Positions 1-9,610 are shown, counted from the first letter of the stretch. The stretch: DNA of 64,000 bases from Bacillus sp. PAMC26568 (GCF_014235785.1 NZ_CP060137.1:3038001-3102000); one strand, 5' to 3'. Made by a program: numbers and translations. The notes: generated by a model from the letters alone, not told the origin.

Positions 1-152
1 GAATTACCATCGTAAATAAAAAAAACCCCACGATAGAAATTCTTCTAACACGGGTTTTCGACTTTTTTTCAAATAAATCAGAAATATATTAAAGCCAATG
101 AAATTTTTAAATCTAGATTTAAGATAGAACAATAAAAACAGGATACATCAAC

Positions 153-1640
153 TTATAATAATGGAGAAAGCAGGCGAGCACCCTGTTCAACAATGCGCTC
201 GGTCAGGGATCGTTGCAGCAAGTCTTCAATTCTTAATGGTACAGAATCAGTAAGATCGCGTTCGAACTGCTCTGTGAGTTCCCTCGCCACATCAGCACTG
301 TACAAGACTTGACACACCTCATAATTCAGGCGAAAACTTCTCATATCATAGTTTGCTGAGCCTACTTCTGCAATCTCCTCATCTATGATTATCACCTTCG
401 CATGTAACATTCCTTTGTCGTACTGGTAGATTTGGACTCCAGCTTCTATAAGTTCCCCGTAATAGGTACGGCTTGCAAAGCCCACGATTTTTTGATCAAT
501 GTGGCAAGGAACCAGCAATCTTACGTGCACACCACGGGCCACAGCTGTCTTTAATGCCATGATAATATCTGTTTCCGGTATAAAGTAGGGTGTTGTTATA
601 TCAATAGTCTTGGTCGCCTGTGTTATACATATAAAGTAAGCTTGACGAATAACTGGAGTAGGAATTCCAGGGTTTCCTTCCAACGTATGGATGTACGCTT
701 TTTGCAATGTCCCTGTCTTTGGGTATATGTCCATCTCTTTATCATCTAAGTTGCTCAACTCTTGCCCAAATTCGGCTGACCATCTGGAAAGGTATACTTT
801 TCCGATTGGATTGATTTTCGTTACATCAGATTTTGTTTTCAGATTCGATTTTATTCGTTCCGGCACAGCAATATTCCAATGAACGTCAAAGACAGTCTGT
901 AAATCGACTGATGCTTCTCCTATGATTTGCAAATGAGTGTCCCGCCAAAAGCCAACGTCAGGCTTCAATCCTGTATATTCATATCCTACGTTCATGCCAC
1001 CAGTAAAAGCTTTCTTTCCGTCGACCGTGACAATCTTACAATGATCCCGATAATTCCAATTGGACAATATCCAGGGAAAGTGTAAAGGAAATATTGTCCG
1101 GCATTCTATCCCTGCTTCTACCATCTGAAGGATTTTTTGACGCGGAAATTTTTTACTTCCCCAACCATCTCTAATAAAACGAACCCGCACTCCGTTTACT
1201 GCTTTTTCGATCAGCAGCTCTGTGATGCAATTACCAATTTGGTCATTTCGATAGATGTAATATTCCAGATCAATGGTTTTTTGGGCTTTTTGTAAGGATT
1301 CGATGAGTTGTTCATACTTTTCTATTCCATTGTTAAGTACTTGGACTTGGCCGAATCGAAGCCCATGTACAGTGAAATGTCGTAAAGCATCGGCGATTAC
1401 CGATGCTGAATCACTATATGTATCAGGTAATTTGTCAGACTCATTTTGAGAAGAGGTCAATCTTTTCCGATGAATAAGCTTAGGATTTGATATGCTAAGA
1501 TATAGCAAGAAACCAATGACAGGTAAAATAAGGACGATTATTATCCAATTCAAAGCCTTTGCAGGCCGACGAACTTCCCAAATTGCTATGAATAACATAA
1601 AGAGTGCATTAAATAGATATAGACCAAAAATCCACTCCAA
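153..1640 (-). CDS. cls: Cardiolipin synthase, phospholipase D superfamily
   Basis: This 495-residue membrane enzyme should condense two phosphatidylglycerols into cardiolipin at the cytoplasmic membrane. Two hydrophobic segments lie in the first ~55 residues. Two HKD motifs follow: an HCK with downstream D and GGMN near residue 203, and HAKVIIID with GSANYD near residue 412. Length and architecture match full-length Bacillus Cls. The start is TTG at 1640, chosen because GGGAGGG lies about 8 bases upstream and the predicted N-terminus begins with the expected membrane segment. It is a single gene with no close partner. The family call is firm; which Cls paralogue it is cannot be told from the sequence. 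Confidence 0.93.
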   Translation of the reverse strand: MEWIFGLYLFNALFMLFIAIWEVRRPAKALNWIIIVLILPVIGFLLYLSISNPKLIHRKRLTSSQNESDKLPDTYSDSASVIADALRHFTVHGLRFGQVQVLNNGIEKYEQLIESLQKAQKTIDLEYYIYRNDQIGNCITELLIEKAVNGVRVRFIRDGWGSKKFPRQKILQMVEAGIECRTIFPLHFPWILSNWNYRDHCKIVTVDGKKAFTGGMNVGYEYTGLKPDVGFWRDTHLQIIGEASVDLQTVFDVHWNIAVPERIKSNLKTKSDVTKINPIGKVYLSRWSAEFGQELSNLDDKEMDIYPKTGTLQKAYIHTLEGNPGIPTPVIRQAYFICITQATKTIDITTPYFIPETDIIMALKTAVARGVHVRLLVPCHIDQKIVGFASRTYYGELIEAGVQIYQYDKGMLHAKVIIIDEEIAEVGSANYDMRSFRLNYEVCQVLYSADVARELTEQFERDLTDSVPLRIEDLLQRSLTERIVEQGARLLSPLL

Positions 1641-1775
1641 CTGAAATCCCTCCCTTGTTTTTCTCTTAACATGTACAAACTGTGTAGGGAGTATACGTTT
1701 GGATAAAGAATAATCTTAAAAAGTCCGCTAATCCTCTCATGTGAAAGCACAAAATTACTGATGGGTATGTTGATA

Positions 1776-1845
1776 TTTTTGTATTTAAAGAGGCTGTTCC
1801 ATAGTCGGTTAAACCCACTTATGGAACACCCCCTTTAATTTGACT
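1776..1845 (-). terminator. Terminator-like hairpin after the azoR remnant
   Basis: GTTCCATA and TATGGAAC form an 8-bp stem with a long loop just downstream of the azoR stop. On the minus strand the tail is only modestly T-rich, so the call is tentative. Confidence 0.4.
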
Positions 1846-1852
1846 ATCTTAA

Positions 1853-2251
1853 TTAGAATTTGGAAGCAGCTTTTGTAACGTTTTCTAATCCTGTACTAAT
1901 GATTTCTTGTGCACGATCAGGATCCATATTATGCCCTTCGATAATTACTTCTTCTGGATTTTTGACGCCCCAAATATTAATAATATTTTTCATTAAGCTT
2001 ACAGCCATTTCTTGTGAAGCCATTCCTTCTAAAGAATAATCTCCACCTCTAGCATTTAATAGCATTACTTCTTTATCACCAGCATAACCTAATGGGCCCT
2101 CTGCAGTATAATTAAACATTTTACCAGCTTGTGTCAAATATGATAGGTAAGTTGAAAGAGGTGCAGGTACTGTTTTATTCCATAATGGAAATGTAAACAC
2201 TATTTTGTCCATTGAAAGGAATTGATCCAAATATTTATCAACTAAATTGAT
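1853..2251 (-). pseudogene. azoR: FMN-dependent NADH-azoreductase, C-terminal remnant
   Basis: The frame encodes the C-terminal ~130 residues of an AzoR-type flavodoxin-fold azoreductase (FPLWN, PAPL, then TAEGPLGY). Family members are about 205-210 residues and begin with a short beta strand and an FMN phosphate loop, both absent here. Homology-like sequence (NLVDKYLDQF) continues upstream of the first usable start (TTG at 2230) and then meets a stop at 2252-2254. The 5' third has therefore been lost, and only 70 bases separate the remnant from the next gene. Activity is unlikely because the FMN phosphate-binding segment is missing. Confidence 0.8.
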
Positions 2252-2286
2252 TTATTTCTCAAAAACTTCCAAACTTTATTACATGC

Positions 2287-2318
2287 AAAAAAAGACCGCC
2301 TTTCCGAAAAGCGGCCTC
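2287..2318 (-). terminator. Rho-independent terminator of the ABC operon
   Basis: On the minus strand a GC-rich stem pairing GGCCGC with GGCGGTC closes on a short loop and is followed by seven T residues. It lies right after the last permease gene. Confidence 0.85.
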
Positions 2319-2321
2319 CTT

Positions 2322-3041
2322 TCATACTGCCTTGTTTCGTATATAAACAAATCCCCCTGTAAAAAAACAAACAAATCCGCAGACGACTGCAATAAAAAAT
2401 GACATTTCTGAAACGAAATAGCCATCTCCCTGCGCCATCATCGCTAAAAATGGCTGTGCCCAGGGATAGTATGGTCCAAATGTTTCGGAATTGATAATCA
2501 TGATATTCGGAAGTGTGAAAATAACATTGAGTGCTAAAGGTGCAGCGAAACTTTCCCAGGCCATTGATACCCACAGTAGCAGGGCTGCCAGCGGCAAAGC
2601 TGCCAGAAAGCCGCCTGTCAATAATTTCACGAAGATTTCTAATGGAAATTGATCAGAAAACCCTTTTAACATTCCAACGAGAACCCAGCTGAACATAAAG
2701 AGCAATTGGTTTATTAAAAGAAGCATGGTGATGATCAGCCATTTTGTCATAAAGACTTGCACTCTATTGACAGGCAAGCTTAATAGCTGTTTCCATCCTC
2801 CGTTCTGATGCTCATATCGGCAAATAAAGCTTGCCAGGATGCCTATCATTAAAGGCATTAAAATAAGCGCGTGTGCAGGAACCATAATGAGGAGCGGTGT
2901 CAGCCACTCATTAGGAATATCTTCTATATCACTTAACTTAAACCCAAGTAATCCAGCAAAAAGCGGACTGATAAAAAGCAGGCTCAGAATCTTAGTTTTC
3001 CGAAGCTTCAGCAGCTCTGCAGATATAAGATGTCGAATCAT
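2322..3041 (-). CDS. ABC-2 type permease, lantibiotic/bacitracin-immunity family (second subunit)
   Basis: This 239-residue integral membrane protein has about six hydrophobic segments and an N-terminus (IRHLISAELLKLRKTK) typical of LanE/LanG or BcrB-like ABC-2 permeases. The chosen ATG at 3041 overlaps the stop of the upstream permease by 4 bases (ATGA) and has an AGAGGTG ribosome-binding site, so the longer reading frame upstream is discarded. It should pair with the preceding permease and the ATPase to expel a membrane-acting peptide. The substrate is inferred from family and neighbours only. Confidence 0.8.
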   Translation of the reverse strand: MIRHLISAELLKLRKTKILSLLFISPLFAGLLGFKLSDIEDIPNEWLTPLLIMVPAHALILMPLMIGILASFICRYEHQNGGWKQLLSLPVNRVQVFMTKWLIITMLLLINQLLFMFSWVLVGMLKGFSDQFPLEIFVKLLTGGFLAALPLAALLLWVSMAWESFAAPLALNVIFTLPNIMIINSETFGPYYPWAQPFLAMMAQGDGYFVSEMSFFIAVVCGFVCFFTGGFVYIRNKAV

Positions 3042-3748
3042 GAGAGCACCTCTCTTCTGACAAAATCGGTCATACCGGCAAGAAAAAGAATAGAGCCTGT
3101 TATCAATCCTGCGATAACGTACCATAATGGATCATACGCTCCTATCAGCAATGGCCATTTCCATGGAACCCAATCCGGTGCTGCATATGCTGCCAGCGAG
3201 AAAACAGCTCCAAAAATACCGACTGAAAGAGGATATGCCTGATTTGAAAAAACGATCGACATCCATACTTGCAGACATAATACTGGGATTCCAGCAAAGA
3301 AAGGATAATAGCTATTCTTTAAGACAGCGAAGATTGGAATGTCGTGCACACTAAATTTTAAACTGATGCCAAATAGAACGGTTCCCAAAAACAATAGCGT
3401 TGAAGAAATGAAAATCATCATACAAACAATGATCCATTTTGATGTAAATACTTCTCTTCTCTTTACAGGCAAGCTAAGCAGCTGCTTCCAAGAGCTTTGC
3501 TGATGTTCAAGCGCCGCAATTTGAGAAGCAAGAATCGTCATTCCGAGCAGCAGTGCAGGGGCAACGAACATATTGATATTTTCGAGAAGCCCTGCCCACA
3601 CATCTGGCTGCTGTTTCATTAAATAGTCATATCTGACGCCATAATTCACCATTTGCAAAGCAATGACGCCAAAAGGACCAAGAAAAACCAGGAGCCAAAA
3701 CCATTTCCTTTTTACTTTAAGAAGATCTGATTTTAGAATGGAAAGCAT
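3038..3748 (-). CDS. ABC-2 type permease, lantibiotic/bacitracin-immunity family (first subunit)
   Basis: A 236-residue membrane protein with about six transmembrane segments, related in pattern to its downstream neighbour (both contain a QLLSLPV-like cytoplasmic stretch). ATG at 3748 was chosen because AAGGAGG lies 7 bases upstream; a GTG at 3766 is also open but lies on the ribosome-binding site. The start overlaps the end of the ATPase gene by about 30 bases, suggesting coupled translation. Two different permeases with one ATPase match the LanFEG immunity layout. Substrate unknown. Confidence 0.8.
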   Translation of the reverse strand: MLSILKSDLLKVKRKWFWLLVFLGPFGVIALQMVNYGVRYDYLMKQQPDVWAGLLENINMFVAPALLLGMTILASQIAALEHQQSSWKQLLSLPVKRREVFTSKWIIVCMMIFISSTLLFLGTVLFGISLKFSVHDIPIFAVLKNSYYPFFAGIPVLCLQVWMSIVFSNQAYPLSVGIFGAVFSLAAYAAPDWVPWKWPLLIGAYDPLWYVIAGLITGSILFLAGMTDFVRREVLS

Positions 3749-4662
3749 TAAGATTTCCTCCTTCACTCGTTAAATCGAGGAAAATCTCTTCCAGCGATTT
3801 TCGTTTCTCTTCCACACGATAAATATCAATCCCCGCCTTGACGAGCAATGAAATCACGTTCGCTGTAGTTTCATCTGTCACATCACTTAATATTATAAAT
3901 TCATCTTTTTGGTCAGTGACAAACCCATTGGAGAGGAGCAGTGATTTTGCTTTTTGAGTATTCTCTGTGCGGATCATCACTTGTTCTTTCGCCTTGCTTT
4001 TTAACATCCCGATCGAATCCTGAAAAATCATCGTCCCATTCAGGATAATTCCTACTTTCGTTGCCATTTGATCGATTTCCCCGAGCAGATGACTTGAAAG
4101 TAATACCGTCATTCCATATTCATTTGGCAGGCTTTTAATTAAATCCCGCATCTCATGAATGCCGGATGGATCAAGTCCATTCGTCGGCTCATCTAAAATA
4201 AGTAGTTCGGGATTTCCAAGCAAGGCAGATGCGATTCCGAGTCTTTGCTTCATCCCCAGTGAAAATCCTCTAACTGGACGATTGCTGTCATTAGTCAGTC
4301 TGACGATTGATAACACTTCATCTATACGGTTTTTAGGCACCTGTAAAATCTTGCGGATTGCTTCTAAATTCTCCCGAGCTGTTAAATGTCCATAGTAGGA
4401 CGGAGATTCAACAAGAGAGCCAATTTTCCTTAATGACTCCAGCTGGTGAACAGCTGCATTTTTCCCGAAAAGTTCGATGGTTCCGCTTGATGATTTCATT
4501 AACCCAAGCAGCATCTTTATCGTAGTTGTTTTTTCCTGCTCCATTAGGACCTAAAAATCCGTAGATTTCACCTTTCTCAATGTGCATGTTCAAGTTGTTT
4601 ACGATTGTTTTTTTCTTTATTATTTTCGTCAAATTTGATGTTGAAATCATCGTTTCCCTCAT
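3717..4662 (-). pseudogene. ABC transporter ATPase, LanF/BcrA-like, frameshifted within Walker A
   Basis: Two overlapping frames together make one complete ATPase of about 310 residues. The first frame gives the N-terminus through GPNGAGK. The second resumes at TTTIKMLLG and carries the signature SLGMKQR, Walker B LLILDEP, the H-loop and a BcrA-like C-terminal domain. The break is at a run of six A residues (4529-4534 on the plus strand as T); five would restore the reading frame exactly. The cause could be a real mutation, a homopolymer sequencing error, or ribosomal/polymerase slippage. The start at 4662 has AGAGGTG upstream. The two downstream permeases are intact, which favours a recent event or error. 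Confidence 0.82.
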
Positions 4663-4761
4663 TATTCATCACCTCTAAGGATAAGAATAGACGGTCAGAG
4701 TTAAAATGAGGGACGGCTTTTGTTTAAATTTTGATTAAATAGACGAGAAACTAACAGCATT

Positions 4762-4784
4762 AAAAAAAAGCTTGATTCACAAGC
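4762..4784 (-). terminator. Terminator between the sensor kinase and the ABC genes
   Basis: On the minus strand GCTTG-loop-CAAGC is followed by eight T residues, immediately after the kinase stop. The ABC genes are therefore probably transcribed from their own promoter. Confidence 0.75.
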
Positions 4785-4786
4785 GA

Positions 4787-6145
4787 TTAAATCTCTTTCA
4801 TAATCGATATCACCGTACCGTCCCCGCAGGAGTCAATTTTTAGGGTAAGGTCCATTTTCTTAGTCATCATTTCCACAATGGTTAAGCCGATCCCGGCACC
4901 TTTTTTCCCGCTGTCATGCTGAAAGCCTTTGCCCTTATCGCGGATTAATATTTGCTGAACTCCATCTGTCTCAACTACAGAAACACAAATATACTTTCCG
5001 TCACTAGCATGGCGCAGCGTATTCTGCAGCAAATTGTCCATCATCCTCTCTAGCCATTCAGGATCAGCAAGCCATAGAATGGAGTCTTGCTGTATATCAA
5101 CCTTCATATCAAATCCATGTTCTTCAAAAACAGGATACCATTCAGCCACTTTTTTTCGGATGAATCTGCTGAGATTTATTTCTTTTGGATCACAATGATA
5201 TTTTCCTGAAGAAAGCAAGGTATAAGAAAGCAGATTATCAATCAGAGTGCTTAAAAAATCAATTTTGTCATCGATTGCCTCTATTGCATGCATGCCATCA
5301 GCAGTGACAATTTCCTTTTTTACACTAAATAGATGAGCACGAATCGTTGTTAGCGGTGTTCGAAGATCATGAGACAGATTTGCGATCAGATCCTTCCTGA
5401 TTTTTTCTTCATGAAGTTCCCGCTTTTTGCTTTCTTCGAGTTCTCTGATCATTCCGTTGAAACTCACTTCCAGCTCGCCAATTTCGTCCATTTTTGAAAG
5501 AATAATCGGCAGCGGCAGCCCATAATCATCTTTTTCCTCCATCGCATTTTTGAGCCGCAAAATTCTTTTATGTATACCTCTGAAAAAGAACCATGAGAGG
5601 AATAAAAAGGAGAGCATAAGTACAGCAAGCACGACAAAATAGATATAATTATATTGATCTCCAAGTCTCTGAATAGGAGGCTCAAGCATTAACCTGTCTA
5701 CTTTAATAACCATAAACCCTTCTTTTTCATCGCCGCCAATGAAGGCAACGACCGTAAAAGGATCCGCATCAAAGCTTTTTTTCATATAGGTTACTGTATA
5801 GCCTGCAGTCCATACTTTGGGGAGTTTTCCATGATAGGATAGAACATCTCTGCTTTTTCCTTCTTCATCCACCCAAAACATCTGGGAACCTGTATATTTT
5901 TCATTTAACTGTTTAAGCCTTGCAGCAATTTCTTCATCTGATGCTCCTTTTAGCTGCTCTGCCTCATGATGCCACATATCGGTGAGTTCATTAAAACCAT
6001 CATATGGATGATTTTGTTCCTTTTCCAAAAACACCGCTGGCATAAAGACTGCCAGTGATGCAAATGAAAAAGAGATTGGGATAAAAAGAACGGCAGCCAA
6101 AACAATTGCAAGGTACTTAAACTGCAGCGATTTCCGCCAATTCAT
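4787..6145 (-). CDS. Sensor histidine kinase of the ABC-exporter-linked two-component system
   Basis: A 452-residue membrane kinase. It has an N-terminal transmembrane segment (~residues 13-35), an extracytoplasmic domain of ~130 residues, a second transmembrane segment (~168-190), a HAMP-like linker, the H-box NLSHDLRTPLTTI near residue 258, an N-box (NLLQNTLRHA) and G-boxes (DKGKGF, GAGIGLTI). It overlaps the response-regulator gene by 4 bases. The position beside a LanFEG-type exporter suggests it senses a cell-envelope-active peptide. The large extracellular domain differs from the short loop of BceS-type sensors, so direct sensing is plausible. This is inference from context. Confidence 0.88.
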   Translation of the reverse strand: MNWRKSLQFKYLAIVLAAVLFIPISFSFASLAVFMPAVFLEKEQNHPYDGFNELTDMWHHEAEQLKGASDEEIAARLKQLNEKYTGSQMFWVDEEGKSRDVLSYHGKLPKVWTAGYTVTYMKKSFDADPFTVVAFIGGDEKEGFMVIKVDRLMLEPPIQRLGDQYNYIYFVVLAVLMLSFLFLSWFFFRGIHKRILRLKNAMEEKDDYGLPLPIILSKMDEIGELEVSFNGMIRELEESKKRELHEEKIRKDLIANLSHDLRTPLTTIRAHLFSVKKEIVTADGMHAIEAIDDKIDFLSTLIDNLLSYTLLSSGKYHCDPKEINLSRFIRKKVAEWYPVFEEHGFDMKVDIQQDSILWLADPEWLERMMDNLLQNTLRHASDGKYICVSVVETDGVQQILIRDKGKGFQHDSGKKGAGIGLTIVEMMTKKMDLTLKIDSCGDGTVISIMKEI

Positions 6146-6807
6146 CCTCTCACCCTGTATCCGACTCCTCTGACAGTCTCGATTATTTCTGGCTCAGATG
6201 GATTTTTCTCAATTTTTTCACGCAGGTAGCGAATATGTACCATAAGAGTCTTATCCCCGTCTAAAAAAGGTTCTCCCCATACATGCTCAAACAGCTGTTC
6301 TTTTGTTAAAATTTGATTTAAATGCTGAATGAAACAAGTGAAAATATGAAATTGCTTTCCTGTTAAAACGATTTCCTCACCTGTTTCACGATTGCCAATG
6401 AAGCGATTCACTTGATCAATTTCGAGGTGCTTGATAACTATTTTCCCTGGCGAATTTTTTTGATATCTTCTAAGCTGAACTTCAACCCGTTTTGCTAATT
6501 CCTCAGGGTGAAACGGTTTTGTCAAATAATCATCAGCAAACTCCAAACCGGCAAGCTTATCATCGATTGACGTTCTTGCAGACAGCATGATAATCGGAGT
6601 ATCGGGACTCCCTTTCTTAAATCTCCTTCCAACTGAAAAACCATCAAGACAAGGAAGCATCACATCAAGAATCAGCAAGTCCCATTGCCCTGTACTTGGA
6701 ATAGAAACGCCAGAAGTCAGCCAATCGACTGTATATCCTTTTTCACTCAGCTCCCTCTGAACCCAGCTTCCAATTTCAAGATCATCTTCTATATATAATA
6801 TATTCAT
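6142..6807 (-). CDS. OmpR-family response regulator
   Basis: A 221-residue regulator with an N-terminal receiver domain (acidic EDD near residues 7-9, phospho-acceptor in LLILDVMLP, conserved K in DYLTKPF) and a C-terminal winged helix (~130-221, ending RGVGYRVRG). It is the first gene of a pair whose stop codon overlaps the kinase start, so the two are translationally coupled. It probably activates the ABC genes just downstream. No operator is apparent by eye. Confidence 0.9.
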   Translation of the reverse strand: MNILYIEDDLEIGSWVQRELSEKGYTVDWLTSGVSIPSTGQWDLLILDVMLPCLDGFSVGRRFKKGSPDTPIIMLSARTSIDDKLAGLEFADDYLTKPFHPEELAKRVEVQLRRYQKNSPGKIVIKHLEIDQVNRFIGNRETGEEIVLTGKQFHIFTCFIQHLNQILTKEQLFEHVWGEPFLDGDKTLMVHIRYLREKIEKNPSEPEIIETVRGVGYRVRG

Positions 6808-7031
6808 GAAAATACTACCTCCATATCCTATAATTTACATGTTACATAAGTTGGAAGCTGCTGAAAAGAATAAATTTAGAATAGAAGATCAGCATTGATA
6901 AGTTCAGTATGAAAAAATGCGGGTCTTCCCTATGAACATGAGCTGATTGCCTCGAAGGTTCGAGCGTGATGTGCAAAGCAGTGCAATCCTTGCATCCTGC
7001 TGCATATATAACTCCAAGGTATGAAAAAAAT

Positions 7032-7073
7032 AAAAAGAGTGTCCAATTGCAGAGTTTTGGACACTCTTTTCTA
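7032..7073 (-). terminator. Terminator after the glycerate kinase
   Basis: A 13-bp stem (AAAGAGTGTCCAA pairing with TTGGACACTCTTT) lies 20 bases beyond the glycerate kinase stop. T-rich tails on both sides could let it work bidirectionally. Confidence 0.85.
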
Positions 7074-7092
7074 TCTTATTCAGTTGCTTCGA

Positions 7093-8235
7093 CTAGCTTC
7101 TCTTCTTCATCACTTGCCCTAGATTAAACAGCAAATCCTCTACATATTTCGGACCTCTAAACAAAGCTTCTTCTAAAGGCACAATCCCGGGTACAATTGA
7201 AAACACTGAACCAATCCCCTCTTCATACACCTTTTCATAGCCGTCGCCAATCGACCCGGCAATCGCAATGACTGGAATTTTCTTTTTCTTAGCCGCTTTA
7301 GAAACCCCAATTGGTGTTTTGCCATGAATGGTTTGTCCATCTATTTTTCCTTCTCCTGTTATGACTAAATCTGCACCTTCCAAATGTTTTTCAAGCTGAA
7401 CGGTTTCAAGCACAATATCAACACCTCGCTTGAGCGTGGCATTTAAAAAGGCTAGCAATCCTGCCCCAAGGCCTCCCGCTGCACCAGCTCCTTCCATTTG
7501 TTCAATACAGATGCCAAGTTCCTTTTTTATTAATGAAGCATAATGAGAGAGGTTTTGATCTAACACGTTTATCGTATCAGCTGTTGCTCCTTTTTGAGGA
7601 CCAAATATGGCTGAAGCTCCGTTTGGACCAGTTAAAGGATTGTCTACATCGCATGCTACATCCATTGAAACTCCTGATAACTGCGGAATCATGCCTGATG
7701 CATCAATTTTTGCAAGTTTCGATAATGCACCGCCGCCATTAGCAAGTTCAGCACCTTGTTCATCCAGAAATTTCACTCCGAGTGCCTGGGCCATGCCCAT
7801 TCCCCCATCATTTGTTGCACTTCCTCCAATGCCAATGATCAAATGTTGTGCGCCTTTTTGCACAGCATCCTTGATCAGCTCGCCTGTACCCTTTGTAGTT
7901 GTCAGCAGCGGATTTCTTCGTTCAGGCGGGACTAAGTGCAAACCTGATGCAGTCGCCATTTCTATGACAGCTGTTTTTCCATCTCCAAGCCAGCCATATT
8001 GTGCTTCAACTGGAAGCCCCAAAGGTCCAGTTACGGATAGAGATGTGAATGTTCCGTTCGTTGCATCCACTAAAGCCTGGACCGTCCCTTCTCCTCCGTC
8101 TGCCATCGGAACCTTCACAATGTGAACATCGGGCATTGCCCGCTTTAATCCTCTCTCAATTGCTTCACAAACTTCAAGCGCCGTCATACTTTCTTTAAAT
8201 GAATCTGGGGCAATAACAACCTTCAATTCTCTCAC
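7093..8235 (-). CDS. glxK: Glycerate 2-kinase (GlxK/GarK family)
   Basis: This 380-residue cytoplasmic kinase should phosphorylate D-glycerate with ATP to 2-phosphoglycerate, feeding lower glycolysis. The N-terminus VVIAPDSFKESMTA, the ADGGEGT segment, IGGSATNDGG and GEGKIDGQT are hallmarks of the GlxK family, and the length is normal. It lies 2 bases behind the GntP-family permease and in series with a CdaR regulator, forming a glycerate uptake and use operon. Control probably comes from the CdaR-type palindrome and cre site upstream of the permease. Confidence 0.93.
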   Translation of the reverse strand: MRELKVVIAPDSFKESMTALEVCEAIERGLKRAMPDVHIVKVPMADGGEGTVQALVDATNGTFTSLSVTGPLGLPVEAQYGWLGDGKTAVIEMATASGLHLVPPERRNPLLTTTKGTGELIKDAVQKGAQHLIIGIGGSATNDGGMGMAQALGVKFLDEQGAELANGGGALSKLAKIDASGMIPQLSGVSMDVACDVDNPLTGPNGASAIFGPQKGATADTINVLDQNLSHYASLIKKELGICIEQMEGAGAAGGLGAGLLAFLNATLKRGVDIVLETVQLEKHLEGADLVITGEGKIDGQTIHGKTPIGVSKAAKKKKIPVIAIAGSIGDGYEKVYEEGIGSVFSIVPGIVPLEEALFRGPKYVEDLLFNLGQVMKKRS

Positions 8236-8237
8236 TC

Positions 8238-9506
8238 CTATCCAAACAATTTAAATACACCAAAAAGTAAAGTAGATATAACGGCAAGCGTTAGTCCAAC
8301 TAAAGATTCATAGGGAATCAGCTTCATTCTTTCTTTCATTCCCATAAACACACTGCCGCCCGTTGCGTGAAAAAAGCTTCCATGAGGGAGATGATCAAGC
8401 ACGGTTGCACCTGCATGAACCATTGCAGCACCTGCTAGAGATGAAATACCGATCTCCAATATTGCCGGTGCAAATACACTGCTTGCCACTGCTGTACCTG
8501 CTGTTGTAGATGCAGTAGCCATCGACATTAAGATACCTGATGCAGGAGCAAGAATGAATGGAGGTAATCCAGAAGCATTCAGTCCAGTCACAATGACATC
8601 TTTTAATTCGGAATTCGCGATTATTCCCGCAAGCGTACCAGTACCTATCAGCATGATGGCAACCCCGGACATTTTTGCAAGGCCTGAAGTTGCAAAATCT
8701 GTTAACTTTAAGACATTTTTTGTCGCAATCGCTCCGACAATGCCGCCGAGAGGCAATGCAATAATTGGATCAATCGCGATATCAAAGATCGGTCGTAAAG
8801 CAAGTAATAGAATAGCTGAAAGCGGTCCGCTTATTGCAGCTGCAAATGAAGGCAGCTGTCCAGCACCTTGTGAAGTAATTTCAGCAGCTTTCACCTGCTC
8901 CCCTTTTAACACCATCCTCCTTGCAAGAAAATAAGTCACAATTACCCCAAACACTGCTGGTATGATTCCAGCTGCCATAACGGATGTTAACGGGACATCG
9001 AACGCATCTGCTGCAGCAATCGTGTTCGGATTCGGAGACATGATATTCCCTGCCTTACCGCCCCCAATCATGGCCAGCAAAATGGCAGGCTTAGAAAGCT
9101 TCGCCCGATGTGCAATCGCAAGGGCAATTGGTGCCACCGTTATAACAGCAACATCAATAAATACTCCTACCATCGTTAACAGCATGGTTGCAATAACGAG
9201 CGCGAGCAGCGACCGTTTCTCACCAATTTTCTTAATGATCGTATCTGCTATCACTGACGCAGAGCCTGATTCAATCAGCACACCTGCCAGAACTCCTGCA
9301 GCTAAAATCCGCAGTACAGCTGGAGTGATATCTTTTGCACCTGTTATCATCAATTCAATTGTTTCAGTTAGATTAACTCCGCCTAAAAGGCCTCCTGCCA
9401 ATGCTCCTGCCATCATTCCGTAGGCTGGAGGAACTTTCTTTAATATGAGTACGATGGCAACGATTAGTGCAATCACCGCTCCGAAAGCGCTTACCTGAAT
9501 ATCCAC
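8238..9506 (-). CDS. GntP-family permease, probably for glycerate or a related sugar acid
   Basis: A 422-residue permease with about 12 hydrophobic segments, matching the GntP family of proton symporters (GGGKAGNIMSPNPNTIAAADAF; TTAGTAVASS; HAGATVLDHLPHG). The start chosen is GTG at 9506, with GGGGG upstream and the next residues (DIQVSAFGAVIALIVAI) giving the expected first membrane segment. The 46 extra codons upstream run through the cre site and are not protein-like. Linkage to glycerate kinase points to glycerate as substrate, though GntP proteins also carry gluconate. Confidence 0.88.
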   Translation of the reverse strand: MDIQVSAFGAVIALIVAIVLILKKVPPAYGMMAGALAGGLLGGVNLTETIELMITGAKDITPAVLRILAAGVLAGVLIESGSASVIADTIIKKIGEKRSLLALVIATMLLTMVGVFIDVAVITVAPIALAIAHRAKLSKPAILLAMIGGGKAGNIMSPNPNTIAAADAFDVPLTSVMAAGIIPAVFGVIVTYFLARRMVLKGEQVKAAEITSQGAGQLPSFAAAISGPLSAILLLALRPIFDIAIDPIIALPLGGIVGAIATKNVLKLTDFATSGLAKMSGVAIMLIGTGTLAGIIANSELKDVIVTGLNASGLPPFILAPASGILMSMATASTTAGTAVASSVFAPAILEIGISSLAGAAMVHAGATVLDHLPHGSFFHATGGSVFMGMKERMKLIPYESLVGLTLAVISTLLFGVFKLFG

Positions 9507-9543
9507 TGTTGTTTCCCCCTTTGTAAAGCTCAGCTTCATCCAA

Positions 9544-9559
9544 TTGTAAACGCTTACTG
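9544..9559 (-). promoter_or_regulatory. Candidate CcpA cre site upstream of the permease-kinase genes
   Basis: TTGTAAACGCTTACTG matches the Bacillus cre consensus (WTGNAARCGNWWNCAW) with mismatches only at the 3' end. It lies ~40 bases before the permease start. This suggests glucose repression of glycerate use. Confidence 0.6.
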
Positions 9560-9610
9560 TAAATGAATCATTGTCTGTCCTTACAAAAAAGGAATTCAGG
9601 CAAAGAGAAA

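Noticed and set aside
2242..2574. 110-residue ORF
   Set aside because: Alternative frame of the permease gene and its terminator, Cys/Arg-rich with no coherent domain.
7607..8125. 172-residue plus-strand ORF
   Set aside because: It is the antisense shadow of glycerate kinase; composition is low-complexity Ser/Pro/Ala, typical of shadows.
8962..9423. 153-residue plus-strand ORF
   Set aside because: Antisense shadow of the GntP permease.
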